Assembly (NCBI GenBank): GCA_024803745.1
Contig: JANJXV010000013.1
Location: 8,804,001-8,868,000, forward strand
Direction: 5' to 3'
Length of the DNA: 64,000 nt
Source: Megascapheus bottae
Taxonomy: Eukaryota > Chordata > Mammalia > Rodentia > Geomyidae
Under the pieces are notes generated by a model, which did not search any database, was not told the DNA's origin, and saw nothing but the letters and a program-made list of their open reading frames with translations. The first letter of the stretch is position 1. Every line of letters begins with the position of its first letter. The position numbers were made by a program, and so were the translations under genes. Positions 43,870 to 54,554 of the stretch are shown in pieces.

Positions 43870-44010
43870 TACATTTATTTTTTTATGTAATGGAAATGCC
43901 ATCAAAGCATAGTTAATCGGAATTGAATTAAATCATAATTGGAGCTCTTGTGCACAAGGAAGAGAAATTATTCTTTATTGTTGCAGATTTAACATGCACC
44001 AGTTGTAATT
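43870..44010. promoter_or_regulatory. Candidate conserved non-coding element
   Basis: TAGTTAATCGGAATTGAATT, AAATCATAATTGGAGCTCTT and AGATTTAACATGCACCAGTT are repeat-free with TAAT/AATT clusters. Composition-based inference only. Confidence 0.25.
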
Positions 44011-44014
44011 TACT

Positions 44015-44720
44015 TTTTTTTTTAAATCAAATGGCCATTGTTTCCCAGAGAGGTGTGTCTCACCAGCAATGGCTCCCAGTGTTCTTGGTGGCAGAACACT
44101 TGGTGTGTGTGCACACAGATATGGCTGTGATGGGAGAATGCATGGGCCCACAGTGTCATTCTGCTCAGCCTGAAGGCCCTACAGAGGCATCCGTCCCCCT
44201 CTAGGGTGGGATGGCATGCAGGTGTGTGCTTGTGATCAGTGCAAATATAGGCAAATGAATTTCCTAAGACTGAGGCATGTCCAGCTCTCTCAAAACAAGG
44301 CCATCCAGAACTGTCCAGGAATACTGTAGTTTAGAATTACTCCTTCCTAAACACATACAGTGAATCATACGCTTCCTGTGGGTGGCTTTGACCTTCGGGC
44401 ATCTATCTCACAATTTCCATGTCATTAGATGAGAAGGGTAAGCCTTACCAAAGTTAGAAACTTGCTTGACCCATGTCAAGGCAGATGAAGTTGTGCCAGA
44501 AGTTGAGCCTATACGCACATGCTCCTTCTATTTGCAATCCTGTATCCGCCCAAAGTGCAGCCATGTGTCACCTAATTGTGGAGACATGTTCTAAGAATGA
44601 GCCATTATTCAGTCATTGGGAGAACACTGACGAATAGACTAAAACAAAGATGGCTGGGATCTCACTTGACAAGATAATCTTATGGGATCTCTGTCATGTT
44701 TAAGTAAATGTCATTACATA
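44015..44720. other. Non-coding unique stretch
   Basis: No repeat recognised. The frame at 43950-44204 has no domain. Confidence 0.4.
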
Positions 44721-44721
44721 G

Positions 44722-44777
44722 CCAGGCACCAGGAGCTCATGCTTGTAATCCACGTTATTCAGAAGGCCCATGGTTTA
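44722..44777 (+). repeat. Family-B SINE left fragment ending in the L1 TSD
   Basis: AGGCACCAGGAGCTCATGCT and GTAATCCACGTTATTCAGAA lead into AGAAGGCCCATGGTTTA (44761-44777), the left TSD copy of the L1 below. The SINE resumes at 45536. Confidence 0.9.
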
Positions 44778-45535
44778 CAAAAGACTAAACATAGAGCTCC
44801 CCTATGACCCAGCAATTCCACTACTAGGCATTTGCCCAATTGTCCAGAAACAAGGACAGACTAAATCCACCAGCACAATGATGTTCATTGCAGCACTATT
44901 TACCATAGCAAAGATATGGAACCAACCCAGATGTCCCTCAGTTGAGGAGTGGATCAACAAGATGTGGTATTTGTACACAATGGAATTCTATGCTGCTGTC
45001 AGAAAGAATGACATCTCCCTATTTGTTAGGAAATGGAAAAACTTAGAAAAAAACATATTAAGTGAAGTAAGCCAGACTCAAAGGAACTTAGGCTCAATGG
45101 TTTCCCTCATTTGTCATAATCAGTAGAAACCTTGGTCTCTCCTAGTAGAGATTTGCAATAGAGCAAAACCTAGATACATAAGGCCATATAGTATGACGCT
45201 AAATGAAAGGACCTCTAAGATATAGAAACAAAGCCATATAATGAGTGATTGTTGTCCTTAATGTACTATGTTATCTCTCATCTCTTTTGCTATCCCTTGA
45301 TTATCTCATATTGTTACAGTATCTTACTTTGTTACCTGATATATTGGATATATTTGTATTTGGTTATTTGAAATTGGATAGGGAAGGGAGGAAAACAAGA
45401 TGAGGGATGGGGTTGGGGGAGGGAAATGGGGACCAAGACAGGAGAAAGGGTATCAATGTATGTGAATTAATGTACCTTCTATCTGGCAAATATAATGTAA
45501 CCCTTCTATTAATTACAATAAAATATATGAAAAAA
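44778..45535 (+). mobile_element. 5'-truncated LINE-1 (758 bp) with 17-bp perfect TSD
   Basis: Bounded by AGAAGGCCCATGGTTTA at 44761-44777 and 45536-45552. The ORF2 C-terminus is open with no internal stop from the insertion point to the natural stop at 45124-45126: RLNIELPYDPAIPLLGI, then AKIWNQPRCPSVEEWINKMW and EVSQTQRNLGSMVSLICHNQ in order. The 3' UTR carries a G-rich tract (45380-45430), an AATAAAA signal near 45518 and a short A tail. The copy at 36 kb has stops where this one has Trp. It appears comparatively young, and is dead because the endonuclease and RT are missing. Confidence 0.95.
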
Positions 45536-45716
45536 AGAAGGCCCATGGTTTAAAGCCAGCTCAGGCAGAAAGGTCTCCAAGGTTTCATCTTCTCTTAATC
45601 AATAAAATGCCAGCCTGGAGGCATGACTCAAGTAGTAGAGCACATGCTATGAATAAGTGAACTGAGTGAGCTTGTAAGGCCAGAATTCAAGCCCCAGTAC
45701 CAGCACTAAATAAGTG
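45536..45716 (+). repeat. Family-B SINE, continuation after the L1
   Basis: Starts with the right TSD copy, then TTTAAAGCCAGCTCAGGCAG, ATGACTCAAGTAGTAGAGCA and TTCAAGCCCCAGTACCAGCA. Confidence 0.9.
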
Positions 45717-46017
45717 CATATATACATGCCATTACATGACTATAAGTGGGACACACAGTACAGGGTAGAAAAGAACTTATTTCAGGGGAATATATTGTTT
45801 CACCACAATTACCTATCATCAGACTTTGCAATGACTGGGCAGTGGAGTGAGAGTCCTTCCTGGGGAATAGGGGTAGGGATTCAGGAAAGAACCTAAGTCT
45901 AGACTCACATACCTCTGGTTCCTTCATATTCCAGTTCCCACTTTCCCTAGTTCTGTGTCCTTGGGTCACTTGGGTCAGCTGTTGGTTGCTCATGGGTGCA
46001 CATGGGAGAAATGTCAG

Positions 46018-46238
46018 AAGAAGGTGGTTCACACCTGTAGACCTCAGGATGTGAAGATCCAAGAACTGTGGCAGTACAAAGCCAACCCAAGCAGAAACAT
46101 CTGTGAGACTCTCATGTCCAATTACCAAAAAGTAGATGTGTGGCTCAGGTGATAGGACGTCAGACTTGAGCAGGGAAAAATAAAACAATCAAGAACACAA
46201 GGCTTCAATTTCAAGCTCCAGTACCAGCACAAGCCCAT
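46018..46238 (+). repeat. Family-B composite SINE, sense, diverged
   Basis: AGGTGGTTCACACCTGTAGA, CATGTCCAATTACCAAAAAG, GTGTGGCTCAGGTGATAGGA, CTCCAGTACCAGCACAAGCC. The frame at 45955-46152 is SINE sequence, not a gene. Confidence 0.85.
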
Positions 46239-46269
46239 GCTGTAACAATACTGTCTCCTGGGCTATGTG

Positions 46270-46350
46270 TGTTGTAAGAGAAGGGCAGAATGTATATGAG
46301 TACTTGGCATGGTACCTAGTATGTAGCAAGAATTCAATAAGAAATAGGTG
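46270..46350 (+). repeat. Possible MIR/L2 3' end
   Basis: GTACTTGGCATGGTACCTAG, TATGTAGCAAGAATTCAATA fits the common 3' terminus of ancient MIR/L2. Confidence 0.4.
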
Positions 46351-46875
46351 GTAGTCATATAGAAGTGTGGCAATAATAGTAGAACACTTAACAATATGTC
46401 TGACAGATAATACCTGCTCAGTGCATACTACTTCTCATACACCTGCTCTGAGGCCCAAGCTCTGCAAACTTTCATTGACCACCATTTTCAGAAGAAGCTC
46501 TTCCTCTTACAGGTGCTTAGGTGCTGTGACCTTAGGGAGCATCCCACTGTCTGGACTCTTGTTTCTCTCTAATGTAAAGGGATCAAGCTGTGTTTTATTA
46601 CTGCTGAAGCTCTCTAGCATGTAACTGGAGATGTGAATATCAGTAAGATCTTACCTATAGACACCTAGGTATGGCGCTACATATACTGAAAAGCATACTG
46701 GGAGATTTGTGCTCAATATCATGTCTCAGGGACCAGCTTTGATGGGAGTTGTTTACAGACTGCTGACACCAACAGGATTGTAGCCATAAAGTCAGGGTCT
46801 ACATCTCTATTCTTGAACAGTAACCTACATCTTTAACCATGATGGTGCAGTAACCAGAGAGGAAAGCTGATTGAA

Positions 46876-47133
46876 ATGAACTATGAGCCAGGCACTGGTG
46901 ACTTGTGTCTGTCATTGTAGCTATTCAACAGGCTGAGATCTGACTATCACAGTTCAAAAGTAGCCTGGAAGGAAAGTCCATGAGATTCTTATTTCTGGCT
47001 AACCACCAAAAAGCTGAAAGTAGTGCTGTGGTTCATGGGTTAAGTGTTCCCCTTGAGCATAAAAGTTAAGGCACAGCACCCAGGCCCTGAGTTAAAGTCC
47101 CTGTCCTAATAAAAATATAAATATGAACTATGA
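46876..47133 (+). repeat. Family-B composite SINE with 11-bp TSD
   Basis: ATGAACTATGA at 46876-46886 and 47123-47133 brackets the element. Inside are CACTGGTGACTTGTGTCTGT, GCTGAGATCTGACTATCACA, GCTAACCACCAAAAAGCTGA and CAGCACCCAGGCCCTGAGTT, ending in an A-rich AATAAAAATATAA tail. Confidence 0.92.
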
Positions 47134-47134
47134 C

Positions 47135-47660
47135 TCTCACACACACAAACACACACATACATGAACTTTTAAAAACTACTTATCGCGTGACAGTTTGAAG
47201 ATAGGCAGGGAAACATTAGAGAAATAAAGATTAAAAAAAGGATCAGAACTTTTAAACATAGTTTATGTTAAATGTATGCCAGCTAGCAACTAGATTTTTT
47301 TAAGTTCTTTTCTATGTTTGATGGTGGAGGATTCAATTTCCTGAGCTCTTCTTTCAGTGGCCTTGTTTAAAGCACAAACTTTCCAATATTGTAAAAAAAA
47401 AAATTGAAAATTCCTTAATTTAACACAAAAGAGGAAAATGAGGCCTATTTTTATCAACTCATTTAAAAATAGAAACACAAGCTCCTCAGTCAGCGAGGGC
47501 TCTGCTAGCTCAACCTGGCTACTCTGTCAACTCCTCCTTGCCTCAATCAGAGTGTCCTTGTACCCAGGGCCAGACATCCCTTCCATCCCACCCAAAGACC
47601 ACTGGCCCGCTCTCTTCACCACTGTTCCTCACCTGCTATATGTCATTCAATACTCTTCTC
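47135..47660. other. Non-coding unique stretch
   Basis: Short (CA)n near 47140-47160. No transposon or gene recognised; overlapping frames 47438-47885 run into a microsatellite. Confidence 0.4.
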
Positions 47661-47667
47661 CCTTGTC

Positions 47668-47717
47668 TTCTTCTTCCTTCCTTCCTTCCTTCCTTCCTTC
47701 CTTCCTTCCTTCCTTCC

Positions 47718-47767
<50 letters not shown>
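47668..47767 (+). repeat. (TTCC)n-(GT)n compound microsatellite
   Basis: (CTTC)n 47668-47719 then (GT)n 47720-47767, abutting the tail side of an antisense family-B SINE. Confidence 0.95.
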
Positions 47768-47768
<1 letters not shown>

Positions 47769-47988
47769 GGTACTTGGGCTTCAATTCAGGGCCTGAGCAT
47801 TGTCCTTTTGTTTCATTCAGGGCTGGTACCTCACCTTCTGAGCCACAGCTCTATTTTCTACTTTTTGGTGGTTAATTGGAGATAAGATTCTCTCAGGCCT
47901 TCCTGTCCTGTCTGACTTCCATCTGTGACCCTCGGATCTCAGCCTTCTGGGTAACTAGGATTACAGAAGTGATCTACTGATACCCGGG
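47768..47988 (-). repeat. Family-B composite SINE, antisense
   Basis: GGGCTTCAATTCAGGGCCTG, TGAGCCACAGCTCTATTTTC, TGGTGGTTAATTGGAGATAA, CTCGGATCTCAGCCTTCTGG. Full-length. Confidence 0.93.
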
Positions 47989-48177
47989 ACCTTATCTACC
48001 TTTCCTGTGAATCCTCTTTAGCAACATCTTTCCATTTACAGCTGTCTGTTCTCCCTGTTCCATACTACCTGTACTATACCACCAGAAGTTGAGTTTAATG
48101 TTCTAGGACACTGGGACATCAGAGGAGTTTCTGTGTCCTTGAACTTTGTCTCTCGGCCAAGATGCTTTTCAGGGTCT

Positions 48178-48350
48178 GCCTGGCACCAGTGGCTCATGTC
48201 TAAACTACTAGCTATTCAGGGGGCTGAGGTCTGAGAATTGTGGTTCAAAACCAGCCAAGGCAAGAAAGTCAATGACACTCTTATCTCCAATTAACCATCA
48301 GAAAATGGGAATTGGTGCTGTGGCTCAAAGTAGTAGGGTGCTAATTTTCA
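48178..48350 (+). repeat. Family-B SINE, sense, 3'-truncated
   Basis: CTGGCACCAGTGGCTCATGT, GGGGGCTGAGGTCTGAGAAT, CTCTTATCTCCAATTAACCA, then the right half breaks off near GTAGTAGGGTGCTAATTTTC. Confidence 0.9.
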
Positions 48351-48354
48351 GTGA

Positions 48355-50090
48355 CGACCATGCAGTAACCAGCAAGAATACAGGAGGAGAGAGTGACACA
48401 AAGAAAACAATACAAGCCATCTGGCCCACTTAGAATTTTAACAAGGCTGGTCTCTTGGGCATTATGTAATTTCTTGAATTGATTTACATGTGGCCTCACC
48501 TTTCAAAGGGTTTGAGGGAAGTTACCAACAGAGAAGGCATTTGCAATAAACTGATACAAATAAGAAAAGGGAGAGCTGAGGAGAAGGGGAAAATAATGTG
48601 CATTTTACTGGGAATGAAGAACACAAATGAGTGCAAAGCCAGGTAGCAGGACTTTCAGGCTGCCAAACCAAAGGCAAAAATTTAGGTAAAATTCCAATTG
48701 AAGGAAGGAAAACAAATGGCTCCTCCTAGAGAAAAGACTGTTCCCCCTGTATGCAGATCGGAGAGGAATTCCTGACAGTGAAGCTCCCCATTTCAGTTTC
48801 ATTGAATTAGAAAGTGAAATATAAATATAAAAAGATAATATGAGTGGCCACTCCGGGGTAGTTTAAGCCAAATCCTTGACTTCTGAGAGCAACTCAAGGG
48901 ACCCTGTGGTGGAGGTGGGGGTGGCACTGAGTGGCCACAAAGGAGCCAGGGAAGCTGGCTTTCGTCATACCCCAGTACCATATCATTCACTCATGAACAT
49001 GCAAATGTTCTACTTTCAAGGTTGGTTGGTTTGAAGGGTGATATTTGAGCTGAGATAGTATGGGAATTTTTTTTTTAATCTTGTTATGTCTTCTGTCTGT
49101 GCCACATCAATATTTAAATGCTTCATTTCTATATCTTGATAACAAAAAATTGTGCCACATTTCCTTGGCAGCCTTATTTTCTTCCTAGTTTGTCACTGAC
49201 AACCTCTAGGTGCGTGAGAAGCAGTGAGTGGAAGGTGTGAGGGCTCACTGCTAAGTCTTTTTCCACATTCTGTACTCTGGAACTCAAAGTTCAGATACAA
49301 GCTACAGGCAGAGAGAAACTTCACCACACATCAGCATCCTGTCTGTCCCCATTTTGCACAAGGGGAAACTAAGGAATTACTTGAAAATCAAGATGATCCC
49401 AGAAGTGATATGAACACTGAAGAGCTGGTCATGTATCCCCTCATCACGGGGCTACAGTTTCTGAGGATTACCTAACAGTCAGCATAACTAAGGACACAAG
49501 AAAAGGTGTTCCGTCCATAAGGCTGAAGCCAAATAATTTCTCTAGGAACTTGGGGCACTAAAATCACAGCAGTTTCCTAAGGATATTCCAAGTTATTTTT
49601 GTTAATATTAATATTTTAGGTGTGGTTCCAAAAGTCAAAATGCTATCAAAATTATTTATTAGTAAACAAATGAAGGTAGTGGCTACAACAGATAAACTTT
49701 AAAATATCACTCACTTATCATGGTGAAAGGTGACATTTTTGTTATTTTTCAGAAATCTCAGTTGGTAAGGAAACTCAGCCATCTTTCTGGGATGCAGTCT
49801 CCATCCATCTTGTAGCCCCATCCACCGTTAAATCTTCTAATGGGTAGAGATCAAAATCCCAAGGAAGAAGTTTCTGGAAGCCCAGTAAAGACATGGTACA
49901 CACCTGATCCCTCCCCCCATATCTTATTGGACACACTGAGTCCCTGTACGACAAAGGGTCCCTGTGTCCTGCAGCTCCAGGTGGCCCTGTCAAATAATGC
50001 TGAAGCTTAATCATTCCTTACATCCTCATGAATCACAGCACCTGCTGCTCACATTACTCTCATTAATAATATGAACACACCCCCGGAAGG
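48355..50090. other. Non-coding stretch; possible MIR (-) at 49330-49480
   Basis: CCCCATTTTGCACAAGGGGA and GAAACTAAGGAATTACTTGA near 49348 suggest an antisense MIR. The rest is unique, with no domain in any frame. Confidence 0.38.
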
Positions 50091-50094
50091 CAGG

Positions 50095-50170
50095 CCTGTG
50101 TGGACAGTGAGGAAGTAGAGGTACAGACAGAGGTTAAGCAGCCCTTCTCCCTCACACAATGTGTCAAGCA
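50095..50170 (-). repeat. Possible MIR fragment, antisense
   Basis: GGAAGTAGAGGTACAGACAG and AGGTTAAGCAGCCCTTCTCC fit the antisense MIR block, short. Confidence 0.3.
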
Positions 50171-50174
50171 GAGA

Positions 50175-50880
50175 GACTGTCCCAACTTTAGAGCTATTAA
50201 TTCTCACTCTTGCTGGAGAGGAGGACAGAAGGAGGTGCTGTGGGAACGGAGACTCTACCAGGAGTGGCAACAGCCCTTCTGTAGCCCTTTGGGAGGTAAA
50301 ATCCAATTCTCCTACAGGCTAGCTCTGAGATGTTGCACACATCAGGTAACCCCTGTCAGCTGTCTAGCATGCCTATTTTCTTCTCTACACAGGGCAGACA
50401 AAAATGCCTACTCACAGAGATTATGTAAGAATTCAGTGGAATATTCCGTGTGTATCAAACTCCTTTATAGCTGGAATATGCCAAGTGCCCAAGACAATGA
50501 TGGATGGCAATGATGATGAAGATAATAGGTACAGCATCTCCAAGTACCTTATCCAACTCTTATGTTTCTGTTTCAGTATAGCTTTAAGGGGGCAGGGGAG
50601 TACTTTCTAACTCCAGTACACATCCACTGTGTCTATCCCAGGCTAGACTACTGTCAAACAATATATAAATACTGGGTGATTGACTAACGATAGTTTGGTG
50701 GGATGAAATCCACCTAGCACACTGTTATGGGTTATGCCATACACTTGACTTGAACTTTGTGTCTTTTAATCCGTCTTTGGATACAAATCTCCTCTCACTA
50801 TACTAAAGTCATAAGTGATCAGCTATGGACTTTTTGTTGGGCTCTTACATATCTTTCTGTTCCTCAGTTTCATCTACAAA
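50175..50880. other. Non-coding unique stretch
   Basis: The 137-codon frame at 50100-50513 overlaps MIR-like sequence and lacks a recognisable domain. GATGATGAAGATAATAGG near 50512 is a short trinucleotide run. Confidence 0.38.
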
Positions 50881-50887
50881 ACTAAGA

Positions 50888-51120
50888 TGAAGCCCACAGC
50901 GGCTCATACCTGTAATTCTAGTTACTCAAGAGGCTGAGACCTAAGGATTGCAGTTTGAAGCCTAACTGGAAAGAAAAGTCCATGAAACACTTTTCTCCAG
51001 TTATCCCCCCCAAAAAACCCCAAAATGGAAGTTTGTCTCAAGTGGTAGATTGTCAGCCTTGAGCAAAAAAGCTAAGGGACAGAAACCAGGCCCTGAGTTT
51101 AAGCCCAATATTGGCACAAT
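50888..51120 (+). repeat. Family-B composite SINE, sense
   Basis: CCCACAGCGGCTCATACCTG, CAAGAGGCTGAGACCTAAGG, TTTCTCCAGTTATCCCCCCC, TCAAGTGGTAGATTGTCAGC, CAGGCCCTGAGTTTAAGCCC. A C7-A6 run has arisen inside it at 51005. Confidence 0.92.
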
Positions 51121-51124
51121 ATTT

Positions 51125-51880
51125 ATGTACACACATATGTAGATTGGTAGGTAGATAGGTCACTCAGTAGGTAGGCAAATAGACAGAAGGACAGACAGGT
51201 GAAGACAGATAAAATGAGCATAATTCTCAAGTCATAAGATTGTTGTAAGTATTAAAGAAAGAAGGTCTCTAGAATAGGATTGTACCTGACACCATCCATT
51301 GTGTATCCAGAATATGTAGGACAGTTACAATTTATAGTCAGACTAACTGCATCTCTTCTGCTGGTGGCACTAAGGCAGGTGAACAAGCCCAAGCTTTGGA
51401 GAAAGTTGTAGAGATGCAGAGAATTCATGTGGCAACAGCTCAAGGACAGGCCACATCTCCACCTACACATGTGATATGCCCTTGCATTGTTCATGGAGAG
51501 AGAAATTAGGTAAATGATATAACCTGGATATGACCAATTTGTAGTAGTAAAATACCTTGTATTTAGTGACATTATCCTAAAACACCTTTGTATCTGGAAT
51601 GTGAAAAGTACCTATAAGATGGTTGATTACAATGATGATGATGGTGGTGGTGGTGATGATAATAATGTCTCAGTGTATTGATAAGGAAAGCAACGTATCA
51701 TATACAACTCTACAAAACCCAGTAGCATAAATTGTACAAACGCCTGGTTGTGGAGATGATAGATATTATGGTAATAATGATGGTTTTTAAGAGAAGGGAT
51801 AGCTTGTACCATACTAAGTACTACACAAATATAAATTCATTCATGTTCATCCTCATAACCCCACAACCAATAAACTGAGT
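51125..51880. other. Non-coding stretch with short tandem repeats
   Basis: GTAGGTAGATAGG/GACAGACAGG-type tetranucleotides at 51142-51205 and (GAT/GGT)n at 51628-51668. No gene or transposon recognised. Confidence 0.45.
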
Positions 51881-51884
51881 GAGT

Positions 51885-51990
51885 TCTCTAAATGAAGAGA
51901 TTGGAGTGCAGAGAGCTTAAGTCACTTGCCCAAAGTTCTACCCTGCCATGGTGGTAAACTGCAAAGCTCCAACTTGCACTGCCTTCTAAG
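51885..51990 (-). repeat. MIR remnant, antisense
   Basis: GAGATTGGAGTGCAGAGAGC, TTAAGTCACTTGCCCAAAGT and CTCCAACTTGCACTGCCTTC. The CACTTGCCCAA core is characteristic. Confidence 0.6.
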
Positions 51991-52084
51991 GCAAATCAGC
52001 TTCCTGTCTTAGAGCTTCCTAAGGGATATGGTCCTCAGAGTCCACAAATAGTTCAAAAATAACTGAGGGCTGATGAATCCAATC

Positions 52085-52245
52085 CTGCTCAAAATCTTGC
52101 TTTCTCTGTAGCCTCAGGCCAAGAGTTTAATCATCTCAAGTTTTACTTTCTTCATCTATAAGTAGAAACTTATGCTTACCAATGCTAACCGGGTCCTGGG
52201 AAGATTAATCGAATGCTCCAGAAGCGCTTTTAAGAGATATGGATT
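52085..52245 (+). repeat. MIR remnant, sense
   Basis: GTAGCCTCAGGCCAAGAGTT, TCTCAAGTTTTACTTTCTTC, ATCTATAAGTAGAAACTTAT and GGTCCTGGGAAGATTAATCG are in MIR order. Confidence 0.48.
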
Positions 52246-52249
52246 ATTT

Positions 52250-53215
52250 GCATTATTATTTTAACAGCCTTGGACTTTGTTGTCCCCAGTTTATATCGCA
52301 GTGGAGAGCAGGAAAGAGGGAGACTGGTGAGTTTCATTTTTCTCCAGCTTTGTCCAATGAGCCAAGCAGGAAAAATAGACATAACTCATGACCTGAGATT
52401 TAGGGTGGCTCTTCCCCATCACAGCCTGGGTGTGCCAGGCCTAATGGCTGCTCATAATTGTTTGAGAAGCTGATATCTAATGAATCTGTCTCTCTAGCTG
52501 ACCAAACACGGGAATCTTTCTTTCACTATCCACATACCTGCAGCACTTAAAACAGGGACTCTGTCAGAGATCGAGATACAAAGTAAATGTGTTAAGTGAA
52601 TAGGTGAATGAATCAACACAAACACCCCCCTCCTCAAACAAACAAACAAACAGAGAAAAAAAAACACAGAAGAGAGAGTGTTCTAGAAAGGAAAGGCAAT
52701 GGTATCTTGCAGTGGCCTTCCTCTCAGGGAATGACCAGCTGTGATAGTACATAGTGCTGAGTACTGGAATAGACAGAATTTCAGAGTCACAGCCTACTGG
52801 GAAAAGCTTCAAGTTCAGCAGCAGCTAAGGTCTGGGCTCTGAGAGACAGGGGAACTGTTATAAGCACTTGACACACGCAGGAATGGGAGCATGTGTGAGG
52901 TCCTTAGGAAGGACTCAGTCCTTAAGGGATGTCAATCCAGTGACAGAGAGGAAAGCATCCAGTGGCAGGAGACTCCATGCTTTGTCCACTACTATCTACT
53001 CTCTGATCTGAGGCCCAACAGCAAGTCATATGAGTGTGAGTAAACAGATGAGTGCAGAGGTGTAAAGGGGCAGGGTGGATGACTGTTGCACATGCGCATT
53101 ATAGACAGGCCAGCCAGCAGAGGCAAAACTGCCAACTTGTGAAGATGGGCAGCCATTGTGGTTGCTTTGTTCCATAGTGAGGCAGAGGCAGAAACCTGTT
53201 CTTTTTTTTAATTTT
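52250..53215. other. Non-coding unique stretch
   Basis: (CAAA)n near 52636. Possible L2-like sequence at 52850-53000 is too weak to call. No gene. Confidence 0.38.
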
Positions 53216-53219
53216 TTAA

Positions 53220-53221
<2 letters not shown>

Positions 53222-53264
<43 letters not shown>

Positions 53265-53281
53265 GCACGCGCACATGCGCT
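53222..53281 (+). repeat. (GT)n-GC alternating tract
   Basis: (GT)n 53222-53259 continuing as GCGTGTGCACGCGCACATGC to 53280, alternating purine/pyrimidine throughout. Lies at the tail side of an antisense family-B SINE. Confidence 0.95.
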
Positions 53282-53427
53282 TTGCACCACAGCTCCACTT
53301 CTGGCTTGTTGGTGTTTAATTGGAGGTAGAAGTCTCAAGTACTTTTCTGCTCGAGCTGGCCTCAAACTGCAATCCTCAGATCTCAGTCTCCTGAGTAGCT
53401 GGGTTTATATGGATGAGCCATTGGACA
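53282..53427 (-). repeat. Family-B SINE, antisense, right half mostly lost
   Basis: CACCACAGCTCCACTTCTGG, GGTGTTTAATTGGAGGTAGA, AGATCTCAGTCTCCTGAGTA. Only the edge of the tRNA-like half remains. Confidence 0.9.
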
Positions 53428-53589
53428 TTTTGGGAGAAACCTGATCTTTGCAAAATCACAAGTGATGAAGCTACCATTATGGGGTAAGGTTTGAAGGGCC
53501 TTGAAGGCACACACACACACTCAGGAAGGCTTCCTGTACTCTATTCTTATATATTTCCAACAAAATCCTCCCCCCCCCAAAAAAAACTT

Positions 53590-53810
53590 ATCTTTCCTCT
53601 GCCAGAACAATCATAAAATGTATAATCTGTTTAAATAATGAAACCCATGGGCCAAAGCAGCAGTCAGGGTGGAGGATGCCAGCCCATGACACTATAAATC
53701 AATGCCAAGGCTGGGGCTTGGAACAGTCCAGCCATGTGTGAGGAAAACGTGTGCAAAGCCATCAGTGACCCTGCTGCGAAAATGCCGAGTCAGCACAACA
53801 CTCTTTCTTT
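53590..53810. promoter_or_regulatory. Candidate conserved non-coding element
   Basis: ATCATAAAATGTATAATCTG, TTTAAATAATGAAACCCATG, then GC-balanced GCCAAAGCAGCAGTCAGGGT and GTGTGCAAAGCCATCAGTGA. Repeat-free, balanced composition. Inference only. Confidence 0.25.
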
Positions 53811-54149
53811 AGGATAAGTTATGGAGCAGAGATGGGGACAATGCCACCAGCCCCCGGCAGCCAGTCCAGAGCTGTGACATCCCTTTTGCTTTTGTACCAA
53901 GCTGGGTTTCTCAATGCCCAGCAGGACAAGGAGTAAGGCAGGGACTGATATAGAAGGGTTCCTATCAGAGAACCCTCCCAATCCCCGCCCAAGTTCCCAG
54001 CTGGGCTCAAACTCTTCTGCCATAGAAGAGTGCAAAGTTCCAAGAGTCTATGGAAATTGAGTTTACAATGGGGGAATAGGGAAGAGAAAGGAGCAGAACC
54101 AATAAGCTCACAGACTTTACCCAGGGACTCAAACATGGAATGAAGCATG

Positions 54150-54260
54150 CACTATACGCTTGCCTCTTTTTCCTCTTCTTTAAAATAGGATCAATAATAG
54201 TGGTGCTGTAAGGGTTTAATGAAGATTCCATCCATGTTCAGCACTTGGAATATTATTTGT
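54150..54260 (+). repeat. MIR 3' remnant
   Basis: CCTCTTCTTTAAAATAGGAT, AATAGTGGTGCTGTAAGGGT, TTAATGAAGATTCCATCCAT, GTTCAGCACTTGGAATATTA fit MIR order. Confidence 0.48.
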
Positions 54261-54394
54261 ATACAAGTTATAAAACTTTCACTTGTAGTAAAAATGTAAA
54301 AATCTAAGTTCCTCTGATTATCGAAATATTAAGTATTCCCTGACCCACATGTCCATGTGCCCACATCTGGACTATGACATGCCACATTCAAAAT

Positions 54395-54520
54395 TTCATT
54401 TAGTCATCCATTCACTCAAAAAATAGTACCTACTACAGGCTAACTACCATTCATTCTAGAAGCATTTATTGAGATTGTCTTTCATGCCAGGCCAGAGCTG
54501 GGGATGTCCTAGCACCCACC
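54395..54520 (-). repeat. L2 3'-end remnant, antisense
   Basis: CATCCATTCACTCAAAAAAT, GAAGCATTTATTGAGATTGT, CAGGCCAGAGCTGGGGATGT are in antisense L2 order. Confidence 0.45.
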
Positions 54521-54554
54521 TTTTCATGACTGTTCCCTGAGCTCAGTTCTCAAG

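Noticed and set aside
47438..47885. 145-codon frame with Ser-Phe-Leu-Pro and Val-Cys repeats
   Set aside because: Produced by (CTTC)n and (GT)n plus SINE sequence. An overlapping second frame is equally long.
50100..50513. 137-codon frame
   Set aside because: Starts in MIR-like sequence, overlaps another frame in a different phase, no domain.
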